Positions 1 to 8,232 of a stretch of DNA of 64,000 nt are shown here, piece after piece (position 1 is the first letter of the stretch; every line of letters begins with the position of its first letter). Location of the stretch: contig CAZPHN010000002.1 of assembly GCA_964586765.1 (NCBI GenBank), forward strand, positions 90,468 to 154,467, read 5' to 3'. Under the pieces are notes generated by a model, which was not told the DNA's origin, did not search any database, and saw nothing but the letters and a program-made list of their open reading frames with translations. The position numbers and the translations under genes are program-made. The DNA comes from UBA3263 sp964586765. Lineage in GTDB: Bacteria; Bacteroidota; Bacteroidia; Bacteroidales; Muribaculaceae.

Positions 1-402
1 TCCGGCATACTTGCCTGCATACATTCCTGTGAGGTCAATGACCAGTTCCTGACCTACGCGATGAAGCAGATAGAGGTTATACTGGTTGATGCTCATTGCG
101 AGAGCGGCGGTTTCGTCCTGAATTACGAGCTTTTTGAAGATGTTGCCCTCGTAGTCGCTTGAAACTACGCGACCCTTGATGACATAGTGGGTACCATCTT
201 CGCGTGCAGGGATTTCATCGCAATAGTTTGATGCTTCATCCTGCCAGAACATAGCCTTGAAGTCAGCTATAGTGATATTAGCCGTCTGAGTTGCGACGGG
301 GACCTCTACGGCCACATCGTCAAACTTGTCCTGACAGCCGGTCAGCACCGAGCCGCCGAAAATCAGTGCGGCGAATGCCTTGAAATATTTTGAAAGATTC
401 AT
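1..402 (-). CDS. DUF5689-like lipoprotein, 3' end outside window
   Basis: The open frame starts at an ATG at 400-402 and runs off the left edge, so 134 codons are visible. The N-terminus is a lipoprotein signal (hydrophobic stretch, then SVLTGCQDK), so it is probably anchored in the outer membrane. The visible body (ITIADFKAMF, then IKGRVVSSDYEGNIFKKLVI, then QDETAALA) matches the N-terminal DUF5689 pattern of the upstream 592-aa protein, which has IKG/VKGRV, GNIYKYLYIQDETAALGF and VGQE. It lies 24 nt behind that gene on the same strand, as third gene of the TonB-receptor unit. The ligand is unknown. DUF5689 proteins often accompany TonB receptors in Bacteroidota; a role in binding or processing the imported ligand is inference. 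Confidence 0.75.
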   Translation of the reverse strand, partial: MNLSKYFKAFAALIFGGSVLTGCQDKFDDVAVEVPVATQTANITIADFKAMFWQDEASNYCDEIPAREDGTHYVIKGRVVSSDYEGNIFKKLVIQDETAALAMSINQYNLYLLHRVGQELVIDLTGMYAGKYAG

Positions 403-426
403 TGTCTAAGAATGTTTTGACGTGAC

Positions 427-2205
427 TTATTTGGGTTGATAGAGGGTAGGTTTAACGCCGCGTTCGTCGGGATACCAGCCATAGGACTTATAGTTGGCAT
501 CAAATTGCATGGTTTTCTTCATTCCGATGTTTTCAACGGTAGCGGTGCCGTCGGCAGCGATGGTGATGTCCCAGAAGTAGCCGTTGTCAGCAGCGTCGAG
601 GGTCGAAGAGAGGTTTATGCTGTTAAAGGTGCCGGTCATCATGATATAACGGCCGTCGGGGTTCTGGATGGTCCATCCGTTATCGGTCTTTGTGAAGGTA
701 AAGCCGTTTGCTTCGACCGATGCGGCGATGGTACCGTCGGCTGCAGGGGTGCAGTCGGTAACGTTCATGTAGCCGTAGCTCTTGTCGGCGGCAAAGGCGA
801 TGCCGACCTTATTGGAAGCCCAGAAGGCATAAACTCCGCCGGAAACCACTTCGGTTGCCTTAACGAAACCGGTAGTTTCGCCGGGAACTACTGAGGAGCC
901 GCCAATGGCTTCTCCATCGAGGGTAGCTTCGCTTCCGTTCTTGACGCCGGGCAGACCGAAATAGGCAATCAGGTCGCCGCTGATGGCTAATTCCTTGCCG
1001 ATATTTTCAGGATGAGCCTTAAGGTTGACAGCCTCGCGGATTGCGCCTGCGGGGAGCTGGACAGCCACGGTCTTGGACTTGTCGGTCTCGTTGGGGTCAG
1101 CGGCAAGGGCAACATTGGAGTCGGCGGCACCCTCAGCTGAGTTGACAAGGCTTGAGTTATTGTTGTAGTCGTAGTAACCTACAATGTAACCTTTGACCCA
1201 TGCGGTGGTTCCGGGGTTATTGAGGGAGATAACCTGATTGACGGTATAGGGAGCGTCCTTTGTGCCGTCGGTGGTGTCCTGACCGGGTTGATCATCGCCG
1301 CCGGGTTCGTCGGTTCCGTCAAAGTTGCTCAGACCGTTGGCGTCGACTAAATAAAGTGCCCACTGGCTCTGGCGGTTGACGCTCTGATACTTATAGCAGA
1401 GAATACCGGTTACGGAGCCACGTCCGGAGGGTGTGGTCTCGTAAACGAAATCGGCATATGCGCTTACGGGGAGATACATCTTGTTGCCCTTGGAGTCAGT
1501 GATGGAGTGATAGTAGCAGTTGGTCACACCGCTGCTCTGGGTATAGGGTACGGCAGTGTTGGCAAACGGCTTACCGGCACCGTCGATGGTGACGTCATTG
1601 AACGTAACCAGCATGTGACCGTACTTGATGAGGTCTTCGGCATCGGTTGCGTTGATAATGTCGCCCATTTCGAGGACGGTAGGCTCAACGCCTTCGCCGT
1701 TGGGCAGACCGTTGAGTTCAACGTGGCTCTGGAAGGTTTCGAGCTCCATGCGGCCGGCTTCCCAAACCTGCTGGGCTTCATACCATTCGGGTTTGCCTAC
1801 AAGCAGCTCGGTGTTCCATTTGCCTATGTTCATTTCAGTGAGGTCAACTACGACTTCCTGACCGAGTTTATATGACTCATTGAGTTTGCTTGCGTCGATT
1901 GAGAAGCCGAGCGCGGCGGTTTCATCCTGAATATAGAGATATTTGTAGATATTGCCGCTTACGTCAACGCCGGTCACACGACCTTTGACAATGACGTGCT
2001 CGCCTTCGGAGGTAAGTCCGATGGTTTCGATATAGTTCTTTTCGTTGTTCCAGTACTGGGTCTTGACGTCAAGAATCTTGCTGTTTACTTGGCTGAGCAT
2101 CGGAGCCTGCGGCACAACCATGGGGGGGAGTACCGGGTCCTCATGACATGAAGTAGCCATCAGGGCACCAAGGGCGAGCAGAGGAAGAATTCTATATGAT
2201 TTCAT
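427..2205 (-). CDS. DUF5689-type lipoprotein (592 aa)
   Basis: A secreted lipoprotein: the signal peptide ends in LMATSCHED, with the lipidated Cys near residue 20. Residues ~45-300 form a DUF5689-like region (VIVKGRVTGVDVSGNIYKYL, QDETAALGF, GQEVVVDL). A Gly/Asp-rich linker follows at ~300-315. A second domain at ~315-430 (APYTVNQVISLNN, AWVKGYIVGYY) resembles the DUF6359/OB-like repeats found in Bacteroidota surface proteins. The last ~150 residues form a further beta-rich module I do not recognise. It sits 35 nt behind the TonB receptor and just before another DUF5689-like lipoprotein, so it is probably the receptor's surface partner, in the place SusD holds in Sus systems. It has no SusD-like TPR architecture. 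Substrate unknown. Confidence 0.8.
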   Translation of the reverse strand: MKSYRILPLLALGALMATSCHEDPVLPPMVVPQAPMLSQVNSKILDVKTQYWNNEKNYIETIGLTSEGEHVIVKGRVTGVDVSGNIYKYLYIQDETAALGFSIDASKLNESYKLGQEVVVDLTEMNIGKWNTELLVGKPEWYEAQQVWEAGRMELETFQSHVELNGLPNGEGVEPTVLEMGDIINATDAEDLIKYGHMLVTFNDVTIDGAGKPFANTAVPYTQSSGVTNCYYHSITDSKGNKMYLPVSAYADFVYETTPSGRGSVTGILCYKYQSVNRQSQWALYLVDANGLSNFDGTDEPGGDDQPGQDTTDGTKDAPYTVNQVISLNNPGTTAWVKGYIVGYYDYNNNSSLVNSAEGAADSNVALAADPNETDKSKTVAVQLPAGAIREAVNLKAHPENIGKELAISGDLIAYFGLPGVKNGSEATLDGEAIGGSSVVPGETTGFVKATEVVSGGVYAFWASNKVGIAFAADKSYGYMNVTDCTPAADGTIAASVEANGFTFTKTDNGWTIQNPDGRYIMMTGTFNSINLSSTLDAADNGYFWDITIAADGTATVENIGMKKTMQFDANYKSYGWYPDERGVKPTLYQPK

Positions 2206-2240
2206 TCTGTTGGATTGTCTTTATATATAATATGGTGTTT

Positions 2241-5018
2241 TTAGAAACGGACGCCCACGTTGAGGAACACTTTTGTGCCCTGTGAGTAGGAAATCTTGTT
2301 GGGGTACTTGTTGACATCCCAGTTTTTGGTGTCAAGTCGACCCTGCTGCCAAACATTGTTCTGGATGTTACGGTTGTTCAGCACATTGTCCACATTAAGA
2401 TTGATGTTCATCGAAACCTTGCGGTTGATGTAAATCACCTTGCCGAGGCTTACGTTGAGGACAAAGGCATTGTTCATTTTGTCCTGACGGGTGATTTCTT
2501 CCATCTTTTCGATGAGTGCGTCTTCGGTGGGATATGATTCCCAGAGGGTAGGCTGCACTTCATGGTAACGGGGAGCGAGTTTGACGTAGCTGCTGCACAT
2601 ATAAGAAGCGTTGACGCCTACGAACCAGCTCTTGGGAGCAGCCCAGTCAAGACCGATGTTGACTGCGGTCTGAGGGGTGCCGCCTACGCGGTAGTTCTTC
2701 AGGTAGATGGTCTGTGTGGTATCGGCTTCCATGCCGTTTTCAAACGAGCGGGTGCCTTCGGGATTGTTCTTGTAGCGGTAAGAGGCAACGGTACCTGCCA
2801 CAGTGGCGGTCAGCGAGGGGAGAATCTTATAGGCGAGACCCACTTCGATACCCTTGTTGTTGCGGCGAACGCCGGAAAGCACATAGTTGGTAAACGCCGA
2901 GTAGTTATCGTCATAGAACGATGTACGCTCTATGGCGTTATAGAAATCGGTATAATAAGCAGTGATTGAACCACGGAATTTAGCGTAGTTCCATCCGTAG
3001 GTAAGGTCAGCACTGAAAATACGTTCGTTTTCGGGATTGGCAATGGCTGTATCCTTGATACGGGGAGCTATGTAGATGTTTTCAACGAGCGGAGCGTAGG
3101 TGCCGTACTCAACATGTCCCATCAGGTAGTTCTTGCCGTCAGCCTTATAGACTGCGCCTGCCTTGAAGACGGCATTGTCAAAGTGGTGGTCCTCGCCGCG
3201 ACCGTAAGAGTTTTCCGGGGCGCGACCGTTGCGCATGTTACCCCAGCGGTGGAACATGGTCATGCTCATGTCCATGCCGTAGTTGAAGTCCCAGTGGGCA
3301 AGCTGAATGCGGTTCTGGGCAAAGGCGTTGACCTTCCATACGTGGAAGTCATAGTCATAGCCAAATCTGTCGCCTACGCCTACGCGACGGTTAGGATTGT
3401 TGACGTCGTTCTGGAGAATGCCGGGCACGATGGTGCTCTCGCTGTTTGAATAGGGGTCGATGTCAATCCAGAACTGACCGCCGAGGAGGTCCTTGATAGT
3501 CTTGTAATATGAAGCCTTGGCGTAGCTTGCGCTCAAACCTGCCTGAAGGGTCATGAAGGAGTTCAGCCGGGCGTTGAGGACGGAACCAATCTGAGCCTGC
3601 AGGTTGTTGCTGTGGCGTTTTTCAAGGATATAGCTTGAACCGAGCTTGTTTTCTTCGGAACGGTTTGCGTTTTCGACATTGTTGAGCTCATTGATGAGGT
3701 AGAGGTTGTCCCAGTTAATCTGACGGTAGCTTTCGTCGTTGCGCCAGAGGTTTTCGATATATTTGCTCTGGGCGGTAGGTTCGCCGTCAGACAGGAAGTA
3801 GCTCGGAAGGTTGCGGTAGTAGTCCGGGCGCGGGTCGCTGGCGTTGAACCAGTTGAGCGCGGAGGTCGAATAATTGACCGAGCGGAACATTGCCGAGGTG
3901 GTCAGAGTGGTACCCTTGTCGTTCTTGTAGAGCCATGTGAGCATGGCGGTGGGGTCAAAGCTTTCTACGACGCGCGAAGAGCGTTTCTTGCCGTCATAGT
4001 AACCCCAGTTAGGGTTGTAAAGGTTATTGTCGGTAAGGTCATATGCTTCCTGATAGGTTGCGCTGGCGGTTGCGCGCTGGGTGGGTGCGCCCCATGCGGT
4101 CAAAGTGAGCGAGTGTTCGGGATTGAGGATTTTCTCGACACTCAGGAAGAGACCTGCGCTATTGTAGAATGTGCCTTTGATGACACCTTCGTCGGCATAA
4201 CGGCCGATGGCACTCAGGGTAACGCCCCAGCCGTGGCGGTTGATACCGGTAGAGTAGGTTGCCATGGCGCGCAGCATATAGTTGCTGTTGGTGTATGCCA
4301 CGGAGCCATTGAAGCCGGGAGCATAGTCGGAAGTGATGGTAGAGATGTTGCTCGAGCCGCCTATGGAGCCGAAACCGTAGTTTGCCGCGCCGAGACCAAT
4401 GGTGGTGGTCTTGTTGCGGAATGCACGTGAGGTCATGCCGCCAAGGCTTGAGTAATTGAAACGTCCGCGGATGGGGTCATTCATGTCCAGACCGTTGATA
4501 TATGTGGTCTGATACTGGTTGTCATAACCGCGGAAACGGAAATACATGGTCGAGAAATTATAGTTCGACGCATTGTAATAGATATTGTCGCTTGCGCCGA
4601 TGAGCGATGCTACGCTCTGTCCCGCACTCTCTTCGTCGTCGATAGCCGCTTCATCGAAAAGAAGGTCTTCCTGATCTTCGTAGAATTCGTTGAGTACGTT
4701 GGTGGCACTGATTTTGATGGGTTGCTCCAAGTTGGTGCGCTTGCCGTCGGTTAGAGTGACGGGAACTACTGTGGAGTAATAACCTGTGGCGGAAGTGCCT
4801 AAGTTGAATTGACCGGCCGGAGCTCCGGTAATGATGAACTGACCTTCAGCGTCAGACGATGCGCTGATTCCCTGTCCTACAATGGTAACAACCACTCCGG
4901 ACTTGGGGACTCCGGTGTAAGCGTCGACAACCTTGCCTGCAACCGACGCATTCTGCGCCCACGCAGCCGAAGCGATGCCCATAACGCCTACAAAGAGCGA
5001 TAAAAGCTTTAATCTCAT
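2241..5018 (-). CDS. TonB-dependent outer-membrane receptor
   Basis: A 925-aa outer-membrane transporter. The signal peptide ends near ASAAWAQNAS. Residues ~24-105 are a carboxypeptidase-regulatory-like domain (VAGKVVDAYTGVPKSGVVVT), then comes a plug domain around residues 125-230 (FRFRGYDNQYQTTYINGLDM) and a long beta-barrel that ends in Phe (LNVGVRF), as usual for barrel insertion. It lacks a clear SusC signature, and its partners are DUF5689 lipoproteins rather than SusD, so it is better called a generic TonB-dependent receptor. It is first in a minus-strand unit of three genes. A TAAATTTG promoter box lies about 40 nt upstream of the start. Substrate not deducible. Confidence 0.9.
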   Translation of the reverse strand: MRLKLLSLFVGVMGIASAAWAQNASVAGKVVDAYTGVPKSGVVVTIVGQGISASSDAEGQFIITGAPAGQFNLGTSATGYYSTVVPVTLTDGKRTNLEQPIKISATNVLNEFYEDQEDLLFDEAAIDDEESAGQSVASLIGASDNIYYNASNYNFSTMYFRFRGYDNQYQTTYINGLDMNDPIRGRFNYSSLGGMTSRAFRNKTTTIGLGAANYGFGSIGGSSNISTITSDYAPGFNGSVAYTNSNYMLRAMATYSTGINRHGWGVTLSAIGRYADEGVIKGTFYNSAGLFLSVEKILNPEHSLTLTAWGAPTQRATASATYQEAYDLTDNNLYNPNWGYYDGKKRSSRVVESFDPTAMLTWLYKNDKGTTLTTSAMFRSVNYSTSALNWFNASDPRPDYYRNLPSYFLSDGEPTAQSKYIENLWRNDESYRQINWDNLYLINELNNVENANRSEENKLGSSYILEKRHSNNLQAQIGSVLNARLNSFMTLQAGLSASYAKASYYKTIKDLLGGQFWIDIDPYSNSESTIVPGILQNDVNNPNRRVGVGDRFGYDYDFHVWKVNAFAQNRIQLAHWDFNYGMDMSMTMFHRWGNMRNGRAPENSYGRGEDHHFDNAVFKAGAVYKADGKNYLMGHVEYGTYAPLVENIYIAPRIKDTAIANPENERIFSADLTYGWNYAKFRGSITAYYTDFYNAIERTSFYDDNYSAFTNYVLSGVRRNNKGIEVGLAYKILPSLTATVAGTVASYRYKNNPEGTRSFENGMEADTTQTIYLKNYRVGGTPQTAVNIGLDWAAPKSWFVGVNASYMCSSYVKLAPRYHEVQPTLWESYPTEDALIEKMEEITRQDKMNNAFVLNVSLGKVIYINRKVSMNINLNVDNVLNNRNIQNNVWQQGRLDTKNWDVNKYPNKISYSQGTKVFLNVGVRF

Positions 5019-5058
5019 AAAGTGTAAAAAAATGTGAGGTTTTAGTATATACTTAGCG

Positions 5059-5066
5059 CAAATTTA
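5059..5066 (-). promoter_or_regulatory. -7 promoter box for the TonB-receptor unit
   Basis: On the minus strand this reads TAAATTTG, a match to the Bacteroidota sigma-70 -7 consensus TAnnTTTG. Transcription would begin near 5054, giving a leader of about 35 nt before the receptor start at 5018. Confidence 0.6.
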
Positions 5067-5134
5067 CAAAAATTTCTTAAATTCCGCCAATTCCCTCAAA
5101 AATTTCCCCGAAAAAGTGCAAATTCCATAGAAAA

Positions 5135-5175
5135 ACTTGGGGAGACACGCGAGACGTGTGCCGCTCCCAAGTTTT
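5135..5175 (-). terminator. Terminator of the first LRR gene; contains a repeat
   Basis: An imperfect nested hairpin: AACTTGGG(G)AG pairs with CTCCCAAGTT, and inside it ACACG pairs with CGTGT. On the minus strand it is followed by a T-rich run (GTTTTTCT), so it fits a Rho-independent terminator about 25 nt after the LRR stop codon. Its core, 5146-5171, recurs with one mismatch at 8130-8155 on the other side of the gene. Confidence 0.65.
5146..5171. repeat. Copy 1 of a 26-bp hairpin repeat
   Basis: The 26-bp unit begins CACGCGAGACG and ends GCCGCTCCCAAG. It matches 8130-8155 in the same orientation at 25 of 26 positions. The two copies flank the first LRR gene and its leader. Confidence 0.7.
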
Positions 5176-5198
5176 GGCAAGAAAAGTAATAGTGTGTC

Positions 5199-7679
5199 TT
5201 AAATAGCTACCTTGATAATCTTATTTCCTTGGCGAACAATGTAGACGCCCTTGGCGAGTCCTTCGAGGCTTTCGCTGACTTTCACACCGTTAAAGGTGAA
5301 CACTTCATACGATGCGTTTGCGTCAAAATCAGCTGAAACTTCATCAATGCCGGAGAAATCGCAAGCGACAATATGTCCGAAGTTCTTCCATGGGTCAATT
5401 TCCTTGCATTTCGCTATTGCCTTTTCCGGCACATAAAGAGTGGCGTTTCCGTAAGTTTCATCGGAAAATGTGTCTAAACCACATTCGATAGGTTCCTCTG
5501 CCGCATAATATACCGAGGTCAGACCGCTACAGTCCAAGAAAGCATCCCATCCGATTGAAGTAACGGAATTGGGAATATTTACCGAGGTCAGACTACTGCA
5601 ACCACAGAAAGCTCCATTGCCGATTGAAGTAACGGAGTTTGGAATATTTACCGATGTCAGACAGTTGCAACGAGCAAAAGCATTGTTGGAGATTGAGGTA
5701 ACGGAGTTGGGAATGGTCACCTCAGTCAGGCTGTTGCAATAAGAAAAAGCACTATCTCCGATTTTAGTGACGGATTCAGGAATCCGAATTGAAGTCAACC
5801 CACTACACTTGGCAAAAAGATAACTGCCTAATTCGGTCACTTTGTTGCCTAATGTGATAGAAGATAGAGTGGTACTATTATAGAATGGTGAATAAACCTC
5901 GTAATATATGTCGTGATAAGATTTATAAGTTAAATCTCTACCTAAATAAATCTTCTCTATTGGACAGCTTGAAAATACGTTATCTCCTAATGAGATTGAT
6001 TCAGAGCTATCCATAAAAGTTATTGACGTAAGACTACTACAATCATTAAAAGTTAAACCACCAATCACTTTAACAGAGTTTGGAATATCAATTGAGGTTA
6101 GTTTATAACAATGGCTGAACGCTTTTTCTCCGATTTCGGTTACAGAGTTAGGGATAATCGCAGATGTAAGACTGTAGCAATCACTGAATGAGTACTCTCC
6201 TATTGATGTTACAGAGTTAGGGATAATCGCAGATGTAAGGCTACTGCAATTATAGAAAGCATTCACACCTATTGATGTAACAGAGTTAGGTATGTTTATT
6301 GAAGTTAGACCATGACATTCACTAAAAAGCCATGGATTAATTGTCGTTATGGAATTCGGTATATTCACTGAAACCAAACTACTACAACCAGAAAATGCAC
6401 CATCGCCAAGTGAAGTGACAGTGTTGGGAATATTTATTGACGTAAGGTTAGAACAAGAGGAGAATGCACAACTTTTGATTTCTGTGAGAGAATTGGAAAG
6501 TTTTATAGATTGCAAACCATTGCAGTATGAGAAAGTAGAGCAACCTATGGATGTTACAGAGTTTGGAATCTCTACTGACACTAAATTGCAACAATAGCAA
6601 AAAAGATAATCACCTAATTCAGTAACTTGCTCGCCAATTGTTACCGATGTTAATGTTTCTTTATCATAAAATGGAAATCCAGAATAATCATCTGTGAAAT
6701 TTATATTTCTTCCAATATACACTTCTTGTAGTGGACATCGATGGAACACGTCTTTCTCCAAGGAAATAGGAATGGAACAATCTTCAAATCTGACTGATGT
6801 TAACCCACACCCATAAAAAGCCGAGTCGTCTATCGTCATTACGGATTTGGGGATAGTCACTGAAGTTAATTTATCGTTGTTATAAAAGGCGTACGTTTTA
6901 ATTGAAGTGACAGATTGTGGAATTTCAAGAGATTTTATGTTACAGGCATAAAAAAGCATTTCACCTAATTCAGTAACATTCTTACCGATTGTGACATAAT
7001 TTACATCTTTATAATAAAAGGGAGAATAACCATCTTCGTATGTTGTCGAATATATTAGGTCTCGCCCCAGATAAACGTTATCAAAATGACAATAAGAGAA
7101 GATATTAGAGCCCAGAGATATAGGGGTAGGATTATCCTCGAAAACAATTGATTTCAAGCCACTGCTATTGAATGCATCAGCCATAATGGATGTGACAGAG
7201 CCGGGAATCGTAATTGAACTTAATGAATAGCATCCTTTGAATGCATCTTCGCGTATTGTTGTAACGGAGTTGGGAATAATTACTGATGTCAATTCTTTAC
7301 AATCACGGAAAACACCCTTGCTGATTGTTGTTATGGAGTTCGGAATAGTTATAGATGTAAGACTTGAACAGTAATAAAATGCATCTTCGTCAATAAATGT
7401 TACAGAAGTGGGGATATTTACCGAAGTAATAGAATAACATTGTGAAAAGGCATTCTTGCCAATCGATGTAACAAAGTAATATCTTCCGTTACAGAAGATT
7501 TTAGAAGGAATAATAAGATTTCCTTCATAGCTATTGTCGATAGAGATGACGGAGGCAGTTTCGGTTTCATCGTTCAGTTCATACCAAATCTGGTCGATTG
7601 TAACTGTCTGCGCCTTGGAAACGAGCCCCACTAATCCCATAATCAGGATTAGGGAAAAACGAGTAATTTGTTTTTTCAT
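5199..7679 (-). CDS. BspA-like leucine-rich-repeat surface protein
   Basis: An 826-aa secreted protein. The signal peptide is residues 1-24 (cut near VSKAQT). Most of residues 45-740 are ~23-residue LRR_5 (BspA/TpLRR) repeats with the recurring core LTSVNIPNSVTSIG and a Phe/Cys turn, interrupted by two or three longer spacer units containing LGRDLTY-like segments. The C-terminus has a spacer (ATLYVPEKA) and then a short beta module ending GLAKGVYIVRQGNKIIKVAI, which resembles Por-secretion (type IX) C-terminal tails. Such proteins are surface adhesins or binding proteins in Bacteroidetes; the ligand here is unknown. The coding sequence is AT-richer than its neighbours and internally repetitive. 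It is preceded by a ~365-nt structured leader and its own promoter, so it is probably monocistronic. Confidence 0.9.
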   Translation of the reverse strand: MKKQITRFSLILIMGLVGLVSKAQTVTIDQIWYELNDETETASVISIDNSYEGNLIIPSKIFCNGRYYFVTSIGKNAFSQCYSITSVNIPTSVTFIDEDAFYYCSSLTSITIPNSITTISKGVFRDCKELTSVIIPNSVTTIREDAFKGCYSLSSITIPGSVTSIMADAFNSSGLKSIVFEDNPTPISLGSNIFSYCHFDNVYLGRDLIYSTTYEDGYSPFYYKDVNYVTIGKNVTELGEMLFYACNIKSLEIPQSVTSIKTYAFYNNDKLTSVTIPKSVMTIDDSAFYGCGLTSVRFEDCSIPISLEKDVFHRCPLQEVYIGRNINFTDDYSGFPFYDKETLTSVTIGEQVTELGDYLFCYCCNLVSVEIPNSVTSIGCSTFSYCNGLQSIKLSNSLTEIKSCAFSSCSNLTSINIPNTVTSLGDGAFSGCSSLVSVNIPNSITTINPWLFSECHGLTSINIPNSVTSIGVNAFYNCSSLTSAIIPNSVTSIGEYSFSDCYSLTSAIIPNSVTEIGEKAFSHCYKLTSIDIPNSVKVIGGLTFNDCSSLTSITFMDSSESISLGDNVFSSCPIEKIYLGRDLTYKSYHDIYYEVYSPFYNSTTLSSITLGNKVTELGSYLFAKCSGLTSIRIPESVTKIGDSAFSYCNSLTEVTIPNSVTSISNNAFARCNCLTSVNIPNSVTSIGNGAFCGCSSLTSVNIPNSVTSIGWDAFLDCSGLTSVYYAAEEPIECGLDTFSDETYGNATLYVPEKAIAKCKEIDPWKNFGHIVACDFSGIDEVSADFDANASYEVFTFNGVKVSESLEGLAKGVYIVRQGNKIIKVAI

Positions 7680-8047
7680 ACTGTGAAATGTTTTTTAGGT
7701 GCCTCGGTCATCCCCTCGTTGGCGTAAACGGTTGGTTTATAAATGAAAAAGCGCGGGAATCTGACTCATTGCCGTCCCACGTTTCGAGGCTCTCGCATTG
7801 CCCTAACCAGTTGGACGGCAATGGCGAAGCCCACGCAAATATGAGTATTGCCCCCAATGCATAATAAATGCATGGAGGGAACAGTCATATCCAAGTGGCG
7901 CACTCCATTGCTTAGCCCTTGACTGGTTAATGAAATTTGCGAGATTTCGAAACGTCAAGTGACGAAGCGCAAAGTAACGCTTTTCCGTATGTTAAGATGC
8001 CGACCCGCCCGCTGACCCGTCGACGGGGCTCCGCGTGGTGGTCGACA
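7680..8047 (-). promoter_or_regulatory. Long structured 5' leader of the first LRR gene
   Basis: The region has no ORF and is much more GC-rich than the gene behind it. Transcribed leftward, it can form one nested arm of four helices: 7947-7954 with 7780-7787 (8 bp), 7938-7943 with 7792-7797 (6 bp), 7922-7929 with 7804-7811 (8 bp) and 7905-7911 with 7818-7824 (7 bp). The apical 80 nt contain an ATGCAT/ATGCAT hairpin flanked by C-rich and G-rich runs. A competing hairpin, ATTGCCGTCC/GGACGGCAAT (7768-7777 with 7813-7822), reuses part of the innermost helix. The arm's foot is 101 nt from the start codon. I cannot assign it to a named RNA family. Confidence 0.65.
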
Positions 8048-8050
8048 CCG

Positions 8051-8058
8051 CAAAATTA
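8051..8058 (-). promoter_or_regulatory. -7 promoter box for the first LRR gene
   Basis: On the minus strand it reads TAATTTTG (TAnnTTTG), with a TTG about 20 nt upstream. It sets the start of the structured leader near 8046. Confidence 0.6.
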
Positions 8059-8129
8059 GTTATTTTTTTCAATCTCACAAAATTTTAGCCTTTATTTTAA
8101 TATACGCGTCGGAGACGCTGCGCGTCTGG

Positions 8130-8155
8130 CACGCGAGACGCGTGCCGCTCCCAAG
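8130..8155. repeat. Copy 2 of the 26-bp hairpin repeat
   Basis: Same unit as 5146-5171 with one mismatch. Here the inverted repeat is longer: GGCACGCG, loop AGA, CGCGTGCC. A second small hairpin, GACGC/GCGTC, lies just to the left in 8109-8126. The unit lies between the ompA terminator and the LRR promoter. Confidence 0.7.
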
Positions 8156-8170
8156 CGATTGCGCATAAAT

Positions 8171-8198
8171 AAGGCTGCACCGGGTGGGGTGCAGCCTT
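8171..8198 (-). terminator. Terminator of the OmpA-family gene
   Basis: A perfect 10-bp hairpin, AAGGCTGCAC with GTGCAGCCTT, lies 35 nt after the stop codon. The T-run on the minus strand is short (TTATTTAT), so termination strength is uncertain. Confidence 0.6.
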
Positions 8199-8232
8199 AC
8201 GTTGGTGGATGTTATTTTGGATTGTTGGGGGA

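Noticed and set aside
436..894. Plus-strand open frame of 152 codons opposite the DUF5689 lipoprotein
   Set aside because: It is antisense to a gene with a clear signal peptide and domains, has no promoter box or family resemblance, and is explained by codon bias of the real gene.
5500..7500. Regularly spaced repeats that could suggest a CRISPR array or tandem satellite
   Set aside because: The ~69-nt period equals 23 codons of the LRR protein and the units diverge as coding repeats do. No spacers or cas genes are present.
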